Made by a program: the position numbers and the translations under genes. Below, piece after piece: positions 10,661-21,750 of a stretch of 64,000 bases of DNA. The notes beneath the pieces are model-generated. The model was not told where the DNA came from, searched no databases, and saw only the letters and a list, made by a program, of their open reading frames with translations. Position 1 is the stretch's first letter. The number at the start of each line of letters is the position of its first letter. The stretch is from Massilia sp. Root351 (GTDB lineage: Bacteria; Pseudomonadota; Gammaproteobacteria; Burkholderiales; Burkholderiaceae_D), in the NCBI RefSeq assembly GCF_001425045.1, contig NZ_LMDJ01000012.1:62001-126000 (forward strand). Direction: 5' to 3'.

Positions 10661-11827
10661 ATGAACTTCGCCCCAGACTTGCCCGCCAAGCCCATCATCC
10701 TGGTGGTCGACGATACCCCGGACAACCTGCTGCTGATGGCCAACCTGCTGAAGGACCTGTACACGGTGAAGGCGGCCAACAACGGCGAGAAGGCGATCCG
10801 CATCGCGCAGACGCGGCCGCAGCCGGACCTGATCCTGCTCGATATCATGATGCCGGGCATGACCGGCCACGACGTGGCTCGCATCCTGCAAGCCGAACCG
10901 GCTACGCGCAACATCCCCATCATCTTCCTGACCGCGATGGCTTCCAGCGCGGACGAAACGGCGGGACTGGAGCTGGGCGCGGCCGACTACATCACCAAGC
11001 CGATCAGCCCACCGGTGGTGCTGGCGCGGGTACGCACCCAGCTCAAGGTGAAGGACGCGGCCGACTTCCTGCGCGATAAGAATGATTACCTGGAACAGGA
11101 AGTGCAGCGCCGCACGCGCGAGCTGGGCGCGATTCAGGACGTGACCATCCACGCCATGGCCTCGCTGGCCGAAACGCGCGACAACGAGACCGGCAACCAT
11201 ATCCGCCGCACGCAGCATTATGTGCGGGTGCTGGCCGAGCACTTGCGCGAGCACCCGCGCTTCCGCCACTTCCTGGACGATGCCACCATCCAGCTGCTGT
11301 TCAAGTCGGCGCCGCTGCACGACATCGGCAAGATCGGCATCCCGGACCGCATCCTGCTCAAGCCGGGCCGCTTCACGCCCGATGAGTTCGAGATCATGAA
11401 GACCCACACCACGCTGGGGCGCGACGCCATCGCGCACGCCGAACAGCAGTTGGGCATGGACGTCGGCTTCCTGGCGCTGGCCAAGGAAATCGCCTACAGC
11501 CACCAGGAGAAGTGGGATGGCAGCGGCTACCCGGAGGGCCTGTCCGGGGACGCCATCCCGATCTCGGCGCGGCTGATGGCGGTGGCCGACGTGTACGACG
11601 CGCTGATCAGCCGCCGCGTCTACAAGGAAGGCATGCCGCACGATAAGGCGGTGCAGATCATCCTGGAGGGACGCGCTTCGCACTTCGATCCCGACATCTG
11701 CGACGCCTTCCAGGCTTGCCTGCCGCTGTTCCAGCAGATCGCCGCGCGCTTCGCCGACAGCGACGCGGACATGGAAAAACAGGCGCAGGCGATAGCCCAT
11801 AGCGGCGCGGCCGCTGCCGCGCCGTGA
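10661..11827 (+). CDS. Response regulator with HD-GYP cyclic-di-GMP phosphodiesterase output
   Basis: 388 residues. The REC domain (about 10-130) has its phospho-acceptor D61 (ILLDIMMPG) and the conserved K113 (ITKP). After a short coiled linker comes an HD-GYP domain with H220-D221 ([10 protein letters not shown]), H281 (SHQEKWDG) and G289-Y290-P291. HD-GYP proteins hydrolyse cyclic di-GMP, lowering it and favouring motility over biofilm. The stop codon overlaps the GTG start of the hybrid kinase as GTGA, so the two are co-translated and the kinase is the probable phosphate donor. All catalytic residues appear intact. Confidence 0.93.
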   Translation: MNFAPDLPAKPIILVVDDTPDNLLLMANLLKDLYTVKAANNGEKAIRIAQTRPQPDLILLDIMMPGMTGHDVARILQAEPATRNIPIIFLTAMASSADETAGLELGAADYITKPISPPVVLARVRTQLKVKDAADFLRDKNDYLEQEVQRRTRELGAIQDVTIHAMASLAETRDNETGNHIRRTQHYVRVLAEHLREHPRFRHFLDDATIQLLFKSAPLHDIGKIGIPDRILLKPGRFTPDEFEIMKTHTTLGRDAIAHAEQQLGMDVGFLALAKEIAYSHQEKWDGSGYPEGLSGDAIPISARLMAVADVYDALISRRVYKEGMPHDKAVQIILEGRASHFDPDICDAFQACLPLFQQIAARFADSDADMEKQAQAIAHSGAAAAAP

Positions 11828-14800
11828 GGACGCTGATCGCCTGGCTGGAGCAGTGGCCGCTGCGCCGCAAGCTGTTGCTCGGCTTCTGTTCGCTGTTGCT
11901 GCTGTCGCTGGCCCTGGGCGTGCAGAGCCTGCGCACGCAGGAGCAGTTGGGGCACGACATGCAGCGCCTGCTGAGCGAAGGCGTGATCGGCATCGTGCAG
12001 GTAAAGGAGGCGCGGGTGCAGCTGGCCCGCATGGAACAGGCGCTGCACCAGGTGGCCGGCGCACAGGGCACGGCGGCGCGCGAGCGTGCGCTGCAGGACC
12101 TGGACGAGGCGCGCGAGCGCCTGCGCTATGCCGTCGACGAAGCCGGCAACACGCTGCTGCGCGCCGACAACCAGCAGCGCCTGGCCAGCTTCGAAGCACT
12201 GCTGGCCCGCGTGGAACGCGCCAGCGACGATGCGCTGGACCTGGTCAGGAGCAACCGGACCGCCGAAGCGCAGGCGCTGCTTGAGCTGCCGCGGCACCGG
12301 CAAGCCATGCGTGATGCCGACAAAAACCTGGCCGAGATCGCAGCGGTCAAGGATGCCGGCGTGCGCTCCACCATCTACAACATCCGCCAGTTCACCGTCA
12401 CCAGCAACCTGCTCACCTATGCCTTGCTGGTGGGCGGACTGGCGCTGGCCTTCCTGTTTTCCTGGTCCATCAGCCGCTCGATCCGCCACCCCATCGACCG
12501 CGTGCGCAAGGCGGTCGATGCGCTGGCGGCCGGCCAGCTCGACAGCGTAATCCCGCACACCGGCTACCGCAACGAAACCGGCGACCTGGCGCGCGCCATC
12601 GCCAAGCTGCAGGTCGAGGCGCGGCAGCTCGAGACGCAGCGCTGGATCAAGTCGCAGGAGGCTGCCATCCAGTCCGAACTGCAGCAGGCCGCCACGCTCG
12701 ACGAACTGGCCCAGCGCTTCCTGGCGCTGCTGGCGCCGCTGCTGCGCAGTGGCCAGGGGGTGCTGTACACGCTGGACGAAACCGGCCAGACGCTGCGCCT
12801 GCGCGGCGCCTATGCGGTCGACCCGCAACGGCCGCCGGCGCCGGAACTGCCGCTGGGCAGCGGCCTGCTGGGCCAGTGCGCGCAGGACCGCCAGCCGCGC
12901 CGCCTGGACGCGCTGCCGCCCGAGTATGGCCACATCCATTCGCAATTGGGCCAGGCCCAGGCGCGCCACCTGCTGGCGCTCCCGCTGCTGCACGGCGAGC
13001 GCCTGATGGGCGTGCTGGAGCTTGCCAGCTTCGAGCCGCCCGGGGCGGCGGAGGCCGAGCTGCTGCAAGGCCTGCTGCCGCAACTGGCGATGAGCATGGA
13101 GATCAAGAACCGCAACGAGGCCGTGCACGCCCTGCTGGAGCGCACCGAGCGCCAGTCGGCCGAACTGGCGCAGCAGCAGGTGGCGCTGAAGGCCACCGAG
13201 GCCTGGTATCGCGGCATTATCGAGGCCGCCCCAGACGGCATGCTGGTGGTCGACGCCACCGGCCATATCCTGCTGACCAATCCGCAGCTCGACAAGCTGT
13301 TCGGCTACGCCGCCGGCGAACTGCATGGGCTGCCGATCGAGACGCTGGTGCCGCACGCGGTGCGCGGCACCCACGTGGGCGAGCGGAATGGCTTCATCGG
13401 GCATGGCACGGCGCGCCAGATGGGCAGCGTCGGCGCCGATCTGCACGGCTTGCGCAAGGACGGCAGCGAGTTCTCGGTCGAGATAGGCTTGTCGCGGCTG
13501 CCGGCCATCGAGGACCGCGGCGTGTGCGTGTGCGCTTCGGTGCGCGACATCAGCGACCGCAAGCAAGCCGAAGCCGAGGTGGTGCGGGCCAAGGAGATCG
13601 CGGAAGACGCCACGCGCGCCAAGAGCGACTTCCTGGCCAATATGAGCCACGAGATCCGCACCCCGATGAACGCCATCATCGGCATGAGCCACCTGGCATT
13701 GCGCACGCAGCTCGACAAGAAGCAGCGCAACTACATCGAGAAGGTGCACCGCTCGGCCGAGAACCTGCTGGGCATCATCAACGACATCCTGGATTTCTCC
13801 AAGATCGAAGCGGGCAAGATGAGCATCGAGGACATCCCGTTCCGGCTGGAGGACGTACTGCAGAACTTCGCCAGCATGATCGGCCTGAAGGCCGAAGACA
13901 AGGGACTGGAGCTGCTGTTCGCCTCCGCACCGGACCTGCCCACGGCGCTGGTCGGCGACCCGCTGCGGCTGGGGCAGATCCTGGTCAACCTGGGCAACAA
14001 CGCAGCCAAGTTCACCGAACGGGGCGAGATCGTGGTCGGCGCCGAGCTGGCGGCCGAGGCGGACGGGCGGGTCGAGCTGCATTTCTGGGTCAAGGACAGC
14101 GGCATCGGCATGACGCCCGAACAGTGCGAGCGGCTGTTCGAGTCCTTCAGCCAGGCCGACAGCTCGATTACGCGCAAATACGGTGGCACGGGCCTGGGCC
14201 TGGCCATCTCGCGCAAGCTGGTGGAGCTGATGGGCGGCCGCATATGGGCCGACAGCCGACCCGGCGAGGGCTCGACCTTCCACTTCCATGCCTGGTTCGG
14301 CCTGCACGCCGAAGGCTCGGCGCGGCGCATGTTCCATGCGGACGAGCTGCTTGGCCTGCGGGTGCTGGTGGTGGACGACAACGCCAGCGCGCGCGAGATC
14401 CTGTCCACCATGGCGCGCAGCTTCGGGCTTGAGGTCGACGTGGCGGACAACGGCGAGAGCGCCTTGCGCAGCATGGTCGAGGCAGAGCGCAAGGCCCTGC
14501 CCTACGACCTGGTGCTGATGGACTGGCGCATGCCGGTGATGGACGGCGTGGAGGCACTGCGGCGCATGCAGGCCGGCGCGGTCAACCACGTTCCGTCGGT
14601 GATCATGGTGACGGCGTTCGGGCGCGACGAGGCGCATGAGGAGGCGGCGCGCCAGCAGGTGGCGCTGCCGGCGGTGCTGACCAAGCCGGTCACGCCATCC
14701 ACGCTGCTGGAGGCGATCGGCGAAGTGCTGGGCAAGGGCGTGGTGACCGAAACCCGCCAGGCGGAACGCGAGGACCGCAGCGCAGCCGACATGGCCAGCC

Positions 14801-15975
14801 TGGCCGGTGCGCGCATCCTGCTGGCCGAAGACAACGACATGAACCAGGAGCTGGCGCGCGAGCTGCTGGAAAGCGCGGGCATCGAACTGATTATCGTCGG
14901 CGACGGCCAGCAGGCGCTGGAAAGACTGGCCGCCGACCCGGCCTTCGACGGCGTGCTGATGGACTGCCAGATGCCGGTCATGGACGGCTACACGGCCAGC
15001 CGCAAGCTGCGCGGGCAACCGCAGTTTGCCGCACTGCCTATCATCGCCATGACCGCCAACGCGATGTCGGGCGACCGCGAACTGGCGCTGGACGCGGGCA
15101 TGAACGACCACATCTCCAAGCCGTTGAACGTGGCCGCCATGTTCGCCACCATGGCGAAATGGATCAAGCCTGCCGCACGCGCGGTTGATACTGCGGCGGA
15201 ACCGGCCGGCGGCGCTGGCGGCGGCCACGCCGGCAGCGGCAGCGTTGCGTTGCCGGCGCAGCTGCCCGGCATCGACGTGCGCGCCGGGCTGGGCACCAGC
15301 ATGGGCCGCGAAGCGCTTTACCTGCGCATGCTGGGCCGCTTCCGCGACGGGCAAGGCGGCTTCCGCGCAAACTTCGACGCAGCGCGGCTGAGCGGCGACG
15401 ATGCAGCGCCCTGCCGCGTGGCGCACACGTTGCGCGGCACGGCCGGCAACATCGGAGCAAAGGCGCTTGCCGCCGCCGCCACGGAGCTGGAGCTAGCTTG
15501 CAAAGCCGGCGCAGGCGCGAACGACGTTGCGCGCCTGCTGGCGGCGGTGGAGCACGAACTTGCCCCGGTGCTGGCCGGCCTGGCAGTGCTTGGCGGCAGT
15601 GCACGCGCCGCGCCGGCGCCCGGCGCTTCCGCCGACGCTTCTGCCGACGCTTTTGCCGACGCTTCGGACGCGGCACCGGACGCGGCATCGGCCACGGCGT
15701 CGGCATCGGCCACAGCACTGGACGCAACGTCGGACGCGGCGCCGGTGCAACCGCCTGCCGCGCCACTGCCGCCGCAAGTGGGCGCCATGCTGGCACAATT
15801 GCGCGCCCTGCTGGCCGACAGCGACACCGGCGCGTTGGACCTGCTGGAAGAGCTGGAACCGCTGGTGGACGGCCTGCCGCTGGGGCGCCAGCTGCGCAAG
15901 GTCAGCCAGCAGGTGGAGCGCTTCGACTTCGACGCCGCGCTGGCGCAACTGGACGGCCTGGCGCTGCCAGCCTGA
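11824..15975 (+). CDS. Hybrid histidine kinase: TM-HAMP-GAF-PAS-HisKA-HATPase-REC-REC-HPt
   Basis: 1383 residues starting at GTG, coupled to the HD-GYP gene. In order: TM1 (about 15-35), a helical periplasmic sensor, TM2 (about 198-218), HAMP, GAF (about 280-430), PAS (about 455-580), HisKA with phospho-histidine H609 (SHEIRTPMN), HATPase with [15 protein letters not shown]1 (D900), REC2 (D1047) and HPt (H1201 in [11 protein letters not shown]). All phosphorelay residues are present, so a multi-step relay to the HPt and then a REC protein is expected. A low-complexity Ala/Asp/Ser/Thr linker of about 45 residues follows the HPt, and about 65 further residues at the C-terminus resemble a partial second HPt-like helix bundle lacking an obvious histidine. 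Confidence 0.93.
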   Translation: MRTLIAWLEQWPLRRKLLLGFCSLLLLSLALGVQSLRTQEQLGHDMQRLLSEGVIGIVQVKEARVQLARMEQALHQVAGAQGTAARERALQDLDEARERLRYAVDEAGNTLLRADNQQRLASFEALLARVERASDDALDLVRSNRTAEAQALLELPRHRQAMRDADKNLAEIAAVKDAGVRSTIYNIRQFTVTSNLLTYALLVGGLALAFLFSWSISRSIRHPIDRVRKAVDALAAGQLDSVIPHTGYRNETGDLARAIAKLQVEARQLETQRWIKSQEAAIQSELQQAATLDELAQRFLALLAPLLRSGQGVLYTLDETGQTLRLRGAYAVDPQRPPAPELPLGSGLLGQCAQDRQPRRLDALPPEYGHIHSQLGQAQARHLLALPLLHGERLMGVLELASFEPPGAAEAELLQGLLPQLAMSMEIKNRNEAVHALLERTERQSAELAQQQVALKATEAWYRGIIEAAPDGMLVVDATGHILLTNPQLDKLFGYAAGELHGLPIETLVPHAVRGTHVGERNGFIGHGTARQMGSVGADLHGLRKDGSEFSVEIGLSRLPAIEDRGVCVCASVRDISDRKQAEAEVVRAKEIAEDATRAKSDFLANMSHEIRTPMNAIIGMSHLALRTQLDKKQRNYIEKVHRSAENLLGIINDILDFSKIEAGKMSIEDIPFRLEDVLQNFASMIGLKAEDKGLELLFASAPDLPTALVGDPLRLGQILVNLGNNAAKFTERGEIVVGAELAAEADGRVELHFWVKDSGIGMTPEQCERLFESFSQADSSITRKYGGTGLGLAISRKLVELMGGRIWADSRPGEGSTFHFHAWFGLHAEGSARRMFHADELLGLRVLVVDDNASAREILSTMARSFGLEVDVADNGESALRSMVEAERKALPYDLVLMDWRMPVMDGVEALRRMQAGAVNHVPSVIMVTAFGRDEAHEEAARQQVALPAVLTKPVTPSTLLEAIGEVLGKGVVTETRQAEREDRSAADMASLAGARILLAEDNDMNQELARELLESAGIELIIVGDGQQALERLAADPAFDGVLMDCQMPVMDGYTASRKLRGQPQFAALPIIAMTANAMSGDRELALDAGMNDHISKPLNVAAMFATMAKWIKPAARAVDTAAEPAGGAGGGHAGSGSVALPAQLPGIDVRAGLGTSMGREALYLRMLGRFRDGQGGFRANFDAARLSGDDAAPCRVAHTLRGTAGNIGAKALAAAATELELACKAGAGANDVARLLAAVEHELAPVLAGLAVLGGSARAAPAPGASADASADAFADASDAAPDAASATASASATALDATSDAAPVQPPAAPLPPQVGAMLAQLRALLADSDTGALDLLEELEPLVDGLPLGRQLRKVSQQVERFDFDAALAQLDGLALPA

Positions 15976-15990
15976 TTTGCGTGCTTGCCT

Positions 15991-16160
15991 GGACGGCGTG
16001 CCGGGCAAGGAGGCGTGCCTGGCTGCGACGCGATCCGGTCTAGGAGGCGTGCCGGCTGCCGGCGCTCCTAGCTGGGAGGCGAGCCAGGCTGGAAGGCGCG
16101 CCTAGCTCGGAGGTGTGCCGGGCTGGTAGGCATACCGGGTTGGGAGGCGTGCCGGGGCTG
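15991..16160. repeat. Degenerate 17-bp tandem repeat array
   Basis: Between the convergent kinase genes, the motif GGAGGCGTGCCGGGCTG recurs. Clean units lie at 16075-16091, 16092-16108, 16109-16125, 16126-16142 and 16143-16160 (the last 18 bases). Earlier copies start at 16043, 16009 and 15991, offset by 32, 34 and 18 bases, i.e. about one or two periods. Units differ at several positions, so the array is old or diverging. No coding frame explains it, and there are no unique spacers as in CRISPR. Confidence 0.8.
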
Positions 16161-16174
16161 GGCGACCCGCCCCG

Positions 16175-17842
16175 CTAGGCAGGGGTGGCCGAAGGGGCGG
16201 CTGAAGGAGCGGCTGGCAGGGTCACGATCAGCGTGGTGCTCTGCTTGTCGTCGTCTACCGCGAACGCCACCTCGCCGTGCTGGGCGCGCGCCAGCAGCCG
16301 CGCCGAATAGGTACCCAGACCGGTGCCGCCCGCCTTGCCATCGGTGATGAACTTGTCGAAAAAGCGCTCCCTGATCGCTTCCGGTATCACGCCCTTGTTG
16401 ACGATCTCGATGCGCAAGGGACTGTCCGCGTACAGCGTGGCGCTGACCCTGCTGCGCTCCGGCGCCGCCTCGCAGGCGTTCTTGACCAGATTGTGCAGCA
16501 GCGAATAGGTCAGCATCGCGTCGCACAGCCCCATGGGCGGATCGATGCCCACGTCGAAATCGGTATCGACCGCGATCACCAGCTGTTTGCCCGCGTAACT
16601 GGCGCGCGCCGTCTCCACCACCTTCCGCAGTACGTCGCTGATCGGCAGTGGTTCCGCCCGCAGCAGGTATTTGCCGGTCTCGATCTTGTAGAGCTCGGTC
16701 GACAGGTTGACCATATCGGTCACCTGCAGCATGGCCTGCTCGGCCAGGCGCAATTGCTCGCCTTGGCGGCGGTCCAGGTCGCCCGCGTCGATCAGCGACT
16801 GCAGGATGCCGATGGCGCCGGCCAGCGGGCCTTTCAGGTCGTGGCGCGTCATCGCCTCCACGTCGTCGCGCAGGCGCGCCATGGCCAGCATGTTGTCGTA
16901 GTCGGCCTGCAATTGCCGGCGCAGCTGGACGTACCGCATGAAATTGGCCACGCGCAGCTTGAGCTGGACCGGATCGATGGGCTTGGTGACGAAATCGACC
17001 GCGCCCAGCTCCATGCCCTGCAGCCGGGCGGCGTCGCCGGTCAGCGCGGTGACAAAGATGATGGGCACGTTCTCCGCGTTCGGATGCTGGCGCATGCGGC
17101 GCGCCACTTCAAAGCCGTCCATGTCCGGCATCATCACGTCCAGCAGCACCAGGTCGGGCGGGGCGTCAGAGCAGCACAGCGCCAGCGCCTTTTCGCCATT
17201 GTGGGCCGCCTTGATGCGGTAGCTGCCCTTGAACACATTGGCCAGCACGTGCAGGTTGTCGGCGGTGTCGTCCACCAGCAGCAAGGTCGGCGGCGGCGGG
17301 GCCAAGGGCGGCAAGTGGACCGGGCCGACCGGCACAGCGGCAGCGGCTGCCGTAGCGGCAGTAGCGGCAGCGGGGGCACTAGCGGTGCGGGCGGCCCCCT
17401 GCGGCTCGGCCGCCGTCCCGGGCGCCCCCGCAGAGAACGGGAGCGCCGGGGCCGCCGGGGCAATGCTGTGCGCCATGGCGCGCTGCACGCTGGTCGACAG
17501 CCGCCCGGCCGTGTAGGGTTTGACCAGCAAATCGCTGACGCCGCTGGCGATAGCCGCTTCGATACGGCTGCGCTCCGCCTCGGCGGTGATCATGATGAAA
17601 GGCGTGTGCGCATGGCGCGGGCTGGCGCGCATCTGCTGCAGCAGCGCGATGCCGCTCATGGCCGGCATGTTCCAGTCCGAGATCACCAGGTCGTAGCGCT
17701 TGCGCTCCAGCATGCGCCAGGCCTCGGCGCCATCGCCTGCCATGTCGACCGGCCCGTAGCCCAGCCCCGCCAGCTGCCCCGCAGTCACCTTGCGCATCGT
17801 TTCGACGTCATCCACCACCAGCACTTTCAGCACCTGAGCCAT
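16175..17842 (-). CDS. REC-REC-histidine kinase signalling protein
   Basis: 555 residues, soluble (no membrane segment). REC1 (about 5-125) has D56 (VISDWNMP) and resembles CheY. An Ala/Pro-rich linker (about 128-183) leads to REC2 with D235 (LLDVMMPD). A HisKA-like helix then carries H334 (MTRHDLKGPLAG), followed by an HATPase domain (NLVKNACEA, then GGTGLGTYSARLL). It could receive phosphate from the neighbouring hybrid kinase or act as a cytoplasmic kinase with built-in receivers. It converges on the hybrid kinase gene across the 17-bp repeat array. The linker's repetitive alanine codons are unusual but in frame. Confidence 0.88.
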   Translation of the reverse strand: MAQVLKVLVVDDVETMRKVTAGQLAGLGYGPVDMAGDGAEAWRMLERKRYDLVISDWNMPAMSGIALLQQMRASPRHAHTPFIMITAEAERSRIEAAIASGVSDLLVKPYTAGRLSTSVQRAMAHSIAPAAPALPFSAGAPGTAAEPQGAARTASAPAAATAATAAAAAVPVGPVHLPPLAPPPPTLLLVDDTADNLHVLANVFKGSYRIKAAHNGEKALALCCSDAPPDLVLLDVMMPDMDGFEVARRMRQHPNAENVPIIFVTALTGDAARLQGMELGAVDFVTKPIDPVQLKLRVANFMRYVQLRRQLQADYDNMLAMARLRDDVEAMTRHDLKGPLAGAIGILQSLIDAGDLDRRQGEQLRLAEQAMLQVTDMVNLSTELYKIETGKYLLRAEPLPISDVLRKVVETARASYAGKQLVIAVDTDFDVGIDPPMGLCDAMLTYSLLHNLVKNACEAAPERSRVSATLYADSPLRIEIVNKGVIPEAIRERFFDKFITDGKAGGTGLGTYSARLLARAQHGEVAFAVDDDKQSTTLIVTLPAAPSAAPSATPA

Positions 17843-17926
17843 GCGCCCCCCTCGAATAGGCTTGCGCCGCGCGCTATCGGCGGCTGGGACTATTATCAGG
17901 CAATTTTTCCGCCATGACAGTTTTTC

Positions 17927-18379
17927 TCAACGGGAATTTGCCTGGCCGGCGTCCACCATGGCCGGCAGGTAGATGGCGCTGAACTCGGGCGGGAAGCGGC
18001 GCGCGCGGCCGGCGCTGATGTCGACGCAGATCAGTTCCCAGCGCCCACGCAGCACGGTGGCCTGGTCGCTGTCGCGGATCAGCTGGAAGCGCCGTTCCAT
18101 GGTCATTTTGCCGTCGCTGGCGGTGAGCCAGGTGGCCAGGGTGAGCGGCTCGCCGAGGCGCGTCGCTAGCAGGTAGTCGTAGGAGGCGCTGCGGATGGCC
18201 ATGGCGCGGTCGAGGCGGTGGTAGTCGGCCAGCGCCAGCCCGAGTGCCTCGGAATGGGACCAGCCGATCGCCTCGCACCAGCGCACGTAGACGGCATTGT
18301 TGGTGTGCTGCAGGCCGTCGATGTCTTGCGCTTGCGGCTGCAGCGGCAGGGTGTAGGCTTGCGGATAGTCCCAGGGCAT
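17927..18379 (-). CDS. Hotdog-fold acyl-CoA thioesterase (YbgC/FadM type)
   Basis: 150 residues with the 4HBT-type active-site region DIDGLQHTNNAVYVRWCEA near residue 18, which matches the family's D-x-D-x-x-x-H-x-N-N pattern. Such enzymes hydrolyse acyl-CoAs in the cytoplasm. The substrate is not evident. The start MPWDYP is the only reasonable one; an AT-rich stretch of about 80 bases separates the gene from the kinase downstream. Confidence 0.85.
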   Translation of the reverse strand: MPWDYPQAYTLPLQPQAQDIDGLQHTNNAVYVRWCEAIGWSHSEALGLALADYHRLDRAMAIRSASYDYLLATRLGEPLTLATWLTASDGKMTMERRFQLIRDSDQATVLRGRWELICVDISAGRARRFPPEFSAIYLPAMVDAGQANSR

Positions 18380-18448
18380 GGCGTCTCAGTGTGGTCCGTG
18401 AGCCGCCATTATAGGCGGCATTGGCGGGGCCGCTCCGCCGCGCAACGC

Positions 18449-19579
18449 TTACGCCGGCACGGGCCGCGCGTACACATGCTGCGCCACCCGCGAGACGATG
18501 CGGCCCAGCGGCAGTTCCACCCAGCGGTGGAAGGCGGCGCCGGCGGCCAGGCTGGCGCCCCAGGCGATGGCCATGCCGGCCGCCTGCCAGTACGGCTCGG
18601 CCGGCGCGAAGCGCGTAAAGGCTGCGTTGACGAGCAGGCTGACCGGAAAATGGATCAGGAACACCGCGTACGAGGTCTTGGCCAGGTAGTTGACCAGCTG
18701 CCAGGCGCGCCCGGCGTCGGCGGCCAGCCTGGCGCGGCCGAAGGCGAACAGCGCGCAGGCCACCGCCAGCGCGACGGCGATGCGCACGCGGAACTCCAGC
18801 ACCAGCGCGGCCAGCGCCGGCAGCACCAGCATCGCCAGCAGCAGCGCCACCGCGCCGCGCGTGCGCTTCGCGTCGCTGGCCCACCAGGCCAGCACGCCCA
18901 GGCCGTAGCTGCCGAAGAAGTACGGCGCCCAGTTGTCCCAGTCGCTGTCGAGGTTGAAGTACAACAGCGAGCTGCTGACGGCGGCCAGCATCACGGCCGG
19001 CATCAGCCAGGTGCGCAGGCCGTCCCCGCTCAGGCGGCCGGACAGCCACAGCAGCAGCACCATGCCGGCGTACAGCTGGAAGTCGATGGCGACGTACCAG
19101 GCGCCGGCCGACAGCGATTCGTAGCCCAGCACGCTGTGCAGCAGCAGCGCGTGCGCGCTCAGTTGGCCGAAGCTGGCGGGCGCGGAGATCGAGTCGTGCG
19201 TCATCCAGGCGCTGGCCAGCGCGTTGGCGCCGGCCGCCAGCAGCGCGGCGGCCAGGAACGGCGGGGCCAGCTTGGCGTAGCGGCGCCAGGTGGTGTGCAG
19301 CGGGGTAGCGATGCCGGGGCGGCCGGACGGCGACAGGGACTTGGCGGCCAGGAAGCCGCCCACCACCAGGAACACCTGTACGGCGATGCGGGCGTGATCG
19401 GTGAGCCAGTCCATCAGCTCGGGCATCAGCGCGCGCGCGTGGTCGGACATGGGGCCGTAGAATGCCAGGTGGTGCAGCACGATCAGCTGCGCGGCGCCGG
19501 CTTTCAACAGGTTGATCAGGCCAAACTGTGCCGGGGCCGCCATCGCCGGCCCGGCGCTTACTGCTGCATTCATTGCCAT
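18449..19579 (-). CDS. Acyltransferase family 3 integral membrane protein
   Basis: 376 residues, about ten hydrophobic segments. The N-terminal pattern (INLLKAGAAQLIVLHHLAFY, then FLVVGGFLAAKSL) matches the acyltransferase-3/OafA family, where a histidine in TM1 is catalytic. Members O-acylate sugars of LPS, exopolysaccharide or other glycans. ATG at 19579 was preferred because AAGGA lies just before it; the upstream in-frame extension to 19675 has no ribosome site. The acceptor molecule cannot be inferred from neighbours. Confidence 0.85.
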   Translation of the reverse strand: MAMNAAVSAGPAMAAPAQFGLINLLKAGAAQLIVLHHLAFYGPMSDHARALMPELMDWLTDHARIAVQVFLVVGGFLAAKSLSPSGRPGIATPLHTTWRRYAKLAPPFLAAALLAAGANALASAWMTHDSISAPASFGQLSAHALLLHSVLGYESLSAGAWYVAIDFQLYAGMVLLLWLSGRLSGDGLRTWLMPAVMLAAVSSSLLYFNLDSDWDNWAPYFFGSYGLGVLAWWASDAKRTRGAVALLLAMLVLPALAALVLEFRVRIAVALAVACALFAFGRARLAADAGRAWQLVNYLAKTSYAVFLIHFPVSLLVNAAFTRFAPAEPYWQAAGMAIAWGASLAAGAAFHRWVELPLGRIVSRVAQHVYARPVPA

Positions 19580-19697
19580 TCCTTGCTCGCGTTTATTTTC
19601 CAACAATGCTTCTACACGCAAGACAGGCTGGCGGTGATATTGCGGACCGGGCGGTATGATAGCCGAAGTGGCCACGCCGCGCCCGCACGGGTGCGCT

Positions 19698-21596
19698 TCA
19701 GGCGCTGGCGGCGGCCCGCCCTCCCCGCTCGCGCCGGCTTTCCAGCGCCAGCGCGGGCGGCAGGCCGGTGACGGCGAGAATCTCCTTCTCGTCCAGGGTT
19801 TCGCGCGCGAGCAAGGCGCGCACCAGCGCGTCGAGTTCCCGGCGGTGCCGGTTCAGCAGGCGCAGCGCTTCGTCGTGGCACTCGCCGATGATGCGCTGCA
19901 CGTTGATGTCGATCAGGCGCGCGGTTACTTCGCTGAACGGCTTGGGGCCGGCGTAGGCGCCGCCGCCCAGGTAGGGATTCTGGCGCGGCGCCAGCTGGAC
20001 CAGGCCAAGTTCGTCGCTCATGCCCCAGCGGGTCACCATGTTGCGGGCCAGCTCGGTGGCTTGTTCGATATCGTTCTCGGCGCCGGTGGTCTTGCTGCCG
20101 TAGGCGATGGCCTCGGCCACGCGTCCGCCCAGCAGGCCGGTGATGCGGGCCCGCAGGTACGCTTCGGGGTAGTTGTAGCGGTCGGTCTGCGGGCGCTGGT
20201 AGGTCACGCCCAGCGCCTGGCCGCGCGGCACGATGGTGACGCGGTGTACCGGGTCCGAGCCGGGCACCAGCAGGCCCAGGATGGCGTGGCCGCTCTCGTG
20301 GTAGGCGATGCGTTCGCGGTCCGCCGGGCTGAGCAGGATGGGCCGTTCCGGGCCCAGCACGATTTTTTCCAGCGCGTCCAGGAAGTCCTTCTGGTGCACC
20401 GCGTCCTGGTTGCGGCGGGCGGCCAGCAGCGCTGCCTCGTTGACGAGGTTCTTCAGGTCGGCGCCGGCCAGCCCGGGGGTGGCGCCGGCCAGCTCGGCCA
20501 GGCTGGTGTCCGGCGCCAGCGGCACCTTGCGCGTGTGCACCGTCAGGATGGCTTCGCGCCCGGCCTTGTCGGGCAGGTTGACCACCACGCGCCGGTCGAA
20601 GCGGCCCGGCCGCAGCAGGGCTTTGTCGAGCACGTCGGGCTGGTTGGTGGCGGCCAGCACGATGATGCCTTCGCGGCTGGAGAAGCCGTCCATTTCGGTC
20701 AGGATCTGGTTCAGTGTCTGCTCCTGCTCGCTCGAGCCGCCGATGGCGAACTGGCCGCGCGCGCGGCCGATCGAGTCGAGCTCGTCGATGAAGATGATGG
20801 CGGGGGCGTGCTCGCGCGCCTGGCGGAACAGGTCGCGCACGCGGGCCGCGCCGACGCCGACAATCATTTCCACGAACTCGGCCGCGCTCATGGAGAAGAA
20901 CGGCACGCCGGCCTCGCCTGCCACGGCCTTGGCCAGCAGGGTCTTGCCGGTGCCGGGCGCGCCCACCAGCAGCACGCCCTTGGGGGCGGCGCCGCCCAGG
21001 CGGGTGTATTTGCCGGGGTCCTTGAGGAAGTCGACAATCTCGACCAGCTCGTTTTCCGCTTCGTCGATGCCGGCCACGTCGTCGAAGGTGGTGCGGGTGC
21101 CGGCCTGCTGGTCGTAGCGGCGCGCCTTGCTCTGGCCGATGCCGAACAGCCCGCCCATGCCACCGCCTTGCTGCGCGGCACGGCGGTACAGCCAGACGTA
21201 GAAGGCGATGATGAGCAAGGCGGGGCCGAAGCCGTAGAGCAGCGTGGCCAGCGGGCTGTCGCTGCGCAGCGGCATGGCGCTGATTTCGACGCGGTTGGCG
21301 ATGAGGAATTGCTCGAGGCCGGGATCGACGAAGGCGGGCAGCGTGGTGGTGAAGGTCTTGGCGGCGCGGCGCGGCGCTTCCGGCTGGGCCGGGTTGGCGG
21401 AGGCGGCCGGCGGCCAGCCGACCGGCGCGGCGAAGCGGCCTTCGATGCTGACGGCCTTGCTGTAGATGGCGGTGACGTTGCCTTTGGCGACTTCCTGCTT
21501 GAAGACGGTGTAGGGGATGTTCACCGGCGAGTCGGCGCCGGGGAAGTACCATTTCATGATGAGGTAGTTGATGAACAGGACGACGGCGAACAGCAT
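19698..21596 (-). CDS. FtsH-family membrane-anchored AAA+ zinc protease (paralogue-type)
   Basis: 632 residues from the first in-frame ATG. Features in order: TM1 at the extreme N-terminus ([13 protein letters not shown]), a short periplasmic domain, TM2 ([12 protein letters not shown]), Walker A GAPGTGKT, Walker B IIFIDELD, the second region of homology (LRPGRFDRR) and the zinc site HESGH. It degrades membrane and soluble proteins. Oddly, starting at 21596 leaves no cytoplasmic tail before TM1 and no clear ribosome site. A better-looking start (MTRDDTPPP) at 21661 is out of frame by one base, separated by runs of seven and six C on the coding strand. The true start is therefore uncertain. 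Confidence 0.9.
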   Translation of the reverse strand: MLFAVVLFINYLIMKWYFPGADSPVNIPYTVFKQEVAKGNVTAIYSKAVSIEGRFAAPVGWPPAASANPAQPEAPRRAAKTFTTTLPAFVDPGLEQFLIANRVEISAMPLRSDSPLATLLYGFGPALLIIAFYVWLYRRAAQQGGGMGGLFGIGQSKARRYDQQAGTRTTFDDVAGIDEAENELVEIVDFLKDPGKYTRLGGAAPKGVLLVGAPGTGKTLLAKAVAGEAGVPFFSMSAAEFVEMIVGVGAARVRDLFRQAREHAPAIIFIDELDSIGRARGQFAIGGSSEQEQTLNQILTEMDGFSSREGIIVLAATNQPDVLDKALLRPGRFDRRVVVNLPDKAGREAILTVHTRKVPLAPDTSLAELAGATPGLAGADLKNLVNEAALLAARRNQDAVHQKDFLDALEKIVLGPERPILLSPADRERIAYHESGHAILGLLVPGSDPVHRVTIVPRGQALGVTYQRPQTDRYNYPEAYLRARITGLLGGRVAEAIAYGSKTTGAENDIEQATELARNMVTRWGMSDELGLVQLAPRQNPYLGGGAYAGPKPFSEVTARLIDINVQRIIGECHDEALRLLNRHRRELDALVRALLARETLDEKEILAVTGLPPALALESRRERGGRAAASA

Positions 21597-21750
21597 CCAG
21601 GTCTTGCTGGGGGGAGCTCGGCCTGGGGCTTTTTCGGTGGGGGGGTGTCGTCGCGGGTCATCTGCGTTAGGCAGCTGGATCGCGGATTGGTTGCAGGGGG
21701 ATGCTTTTTTTTTGTTGTTGCCGTGTTTGGGCGATGGGAGACTGTGGCAT

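Noticed and set aside
11620..15426. 1268-residue open frame antisense to the hybrid kinase
   Set aside because: Same GC-mirror effect; all phosphorelay motifs lie on the plus strand.
15991..16160. CRISPR-like array
   Set aside because: Units are contiguous 17-mers without unique spacers and no cas gene is near.
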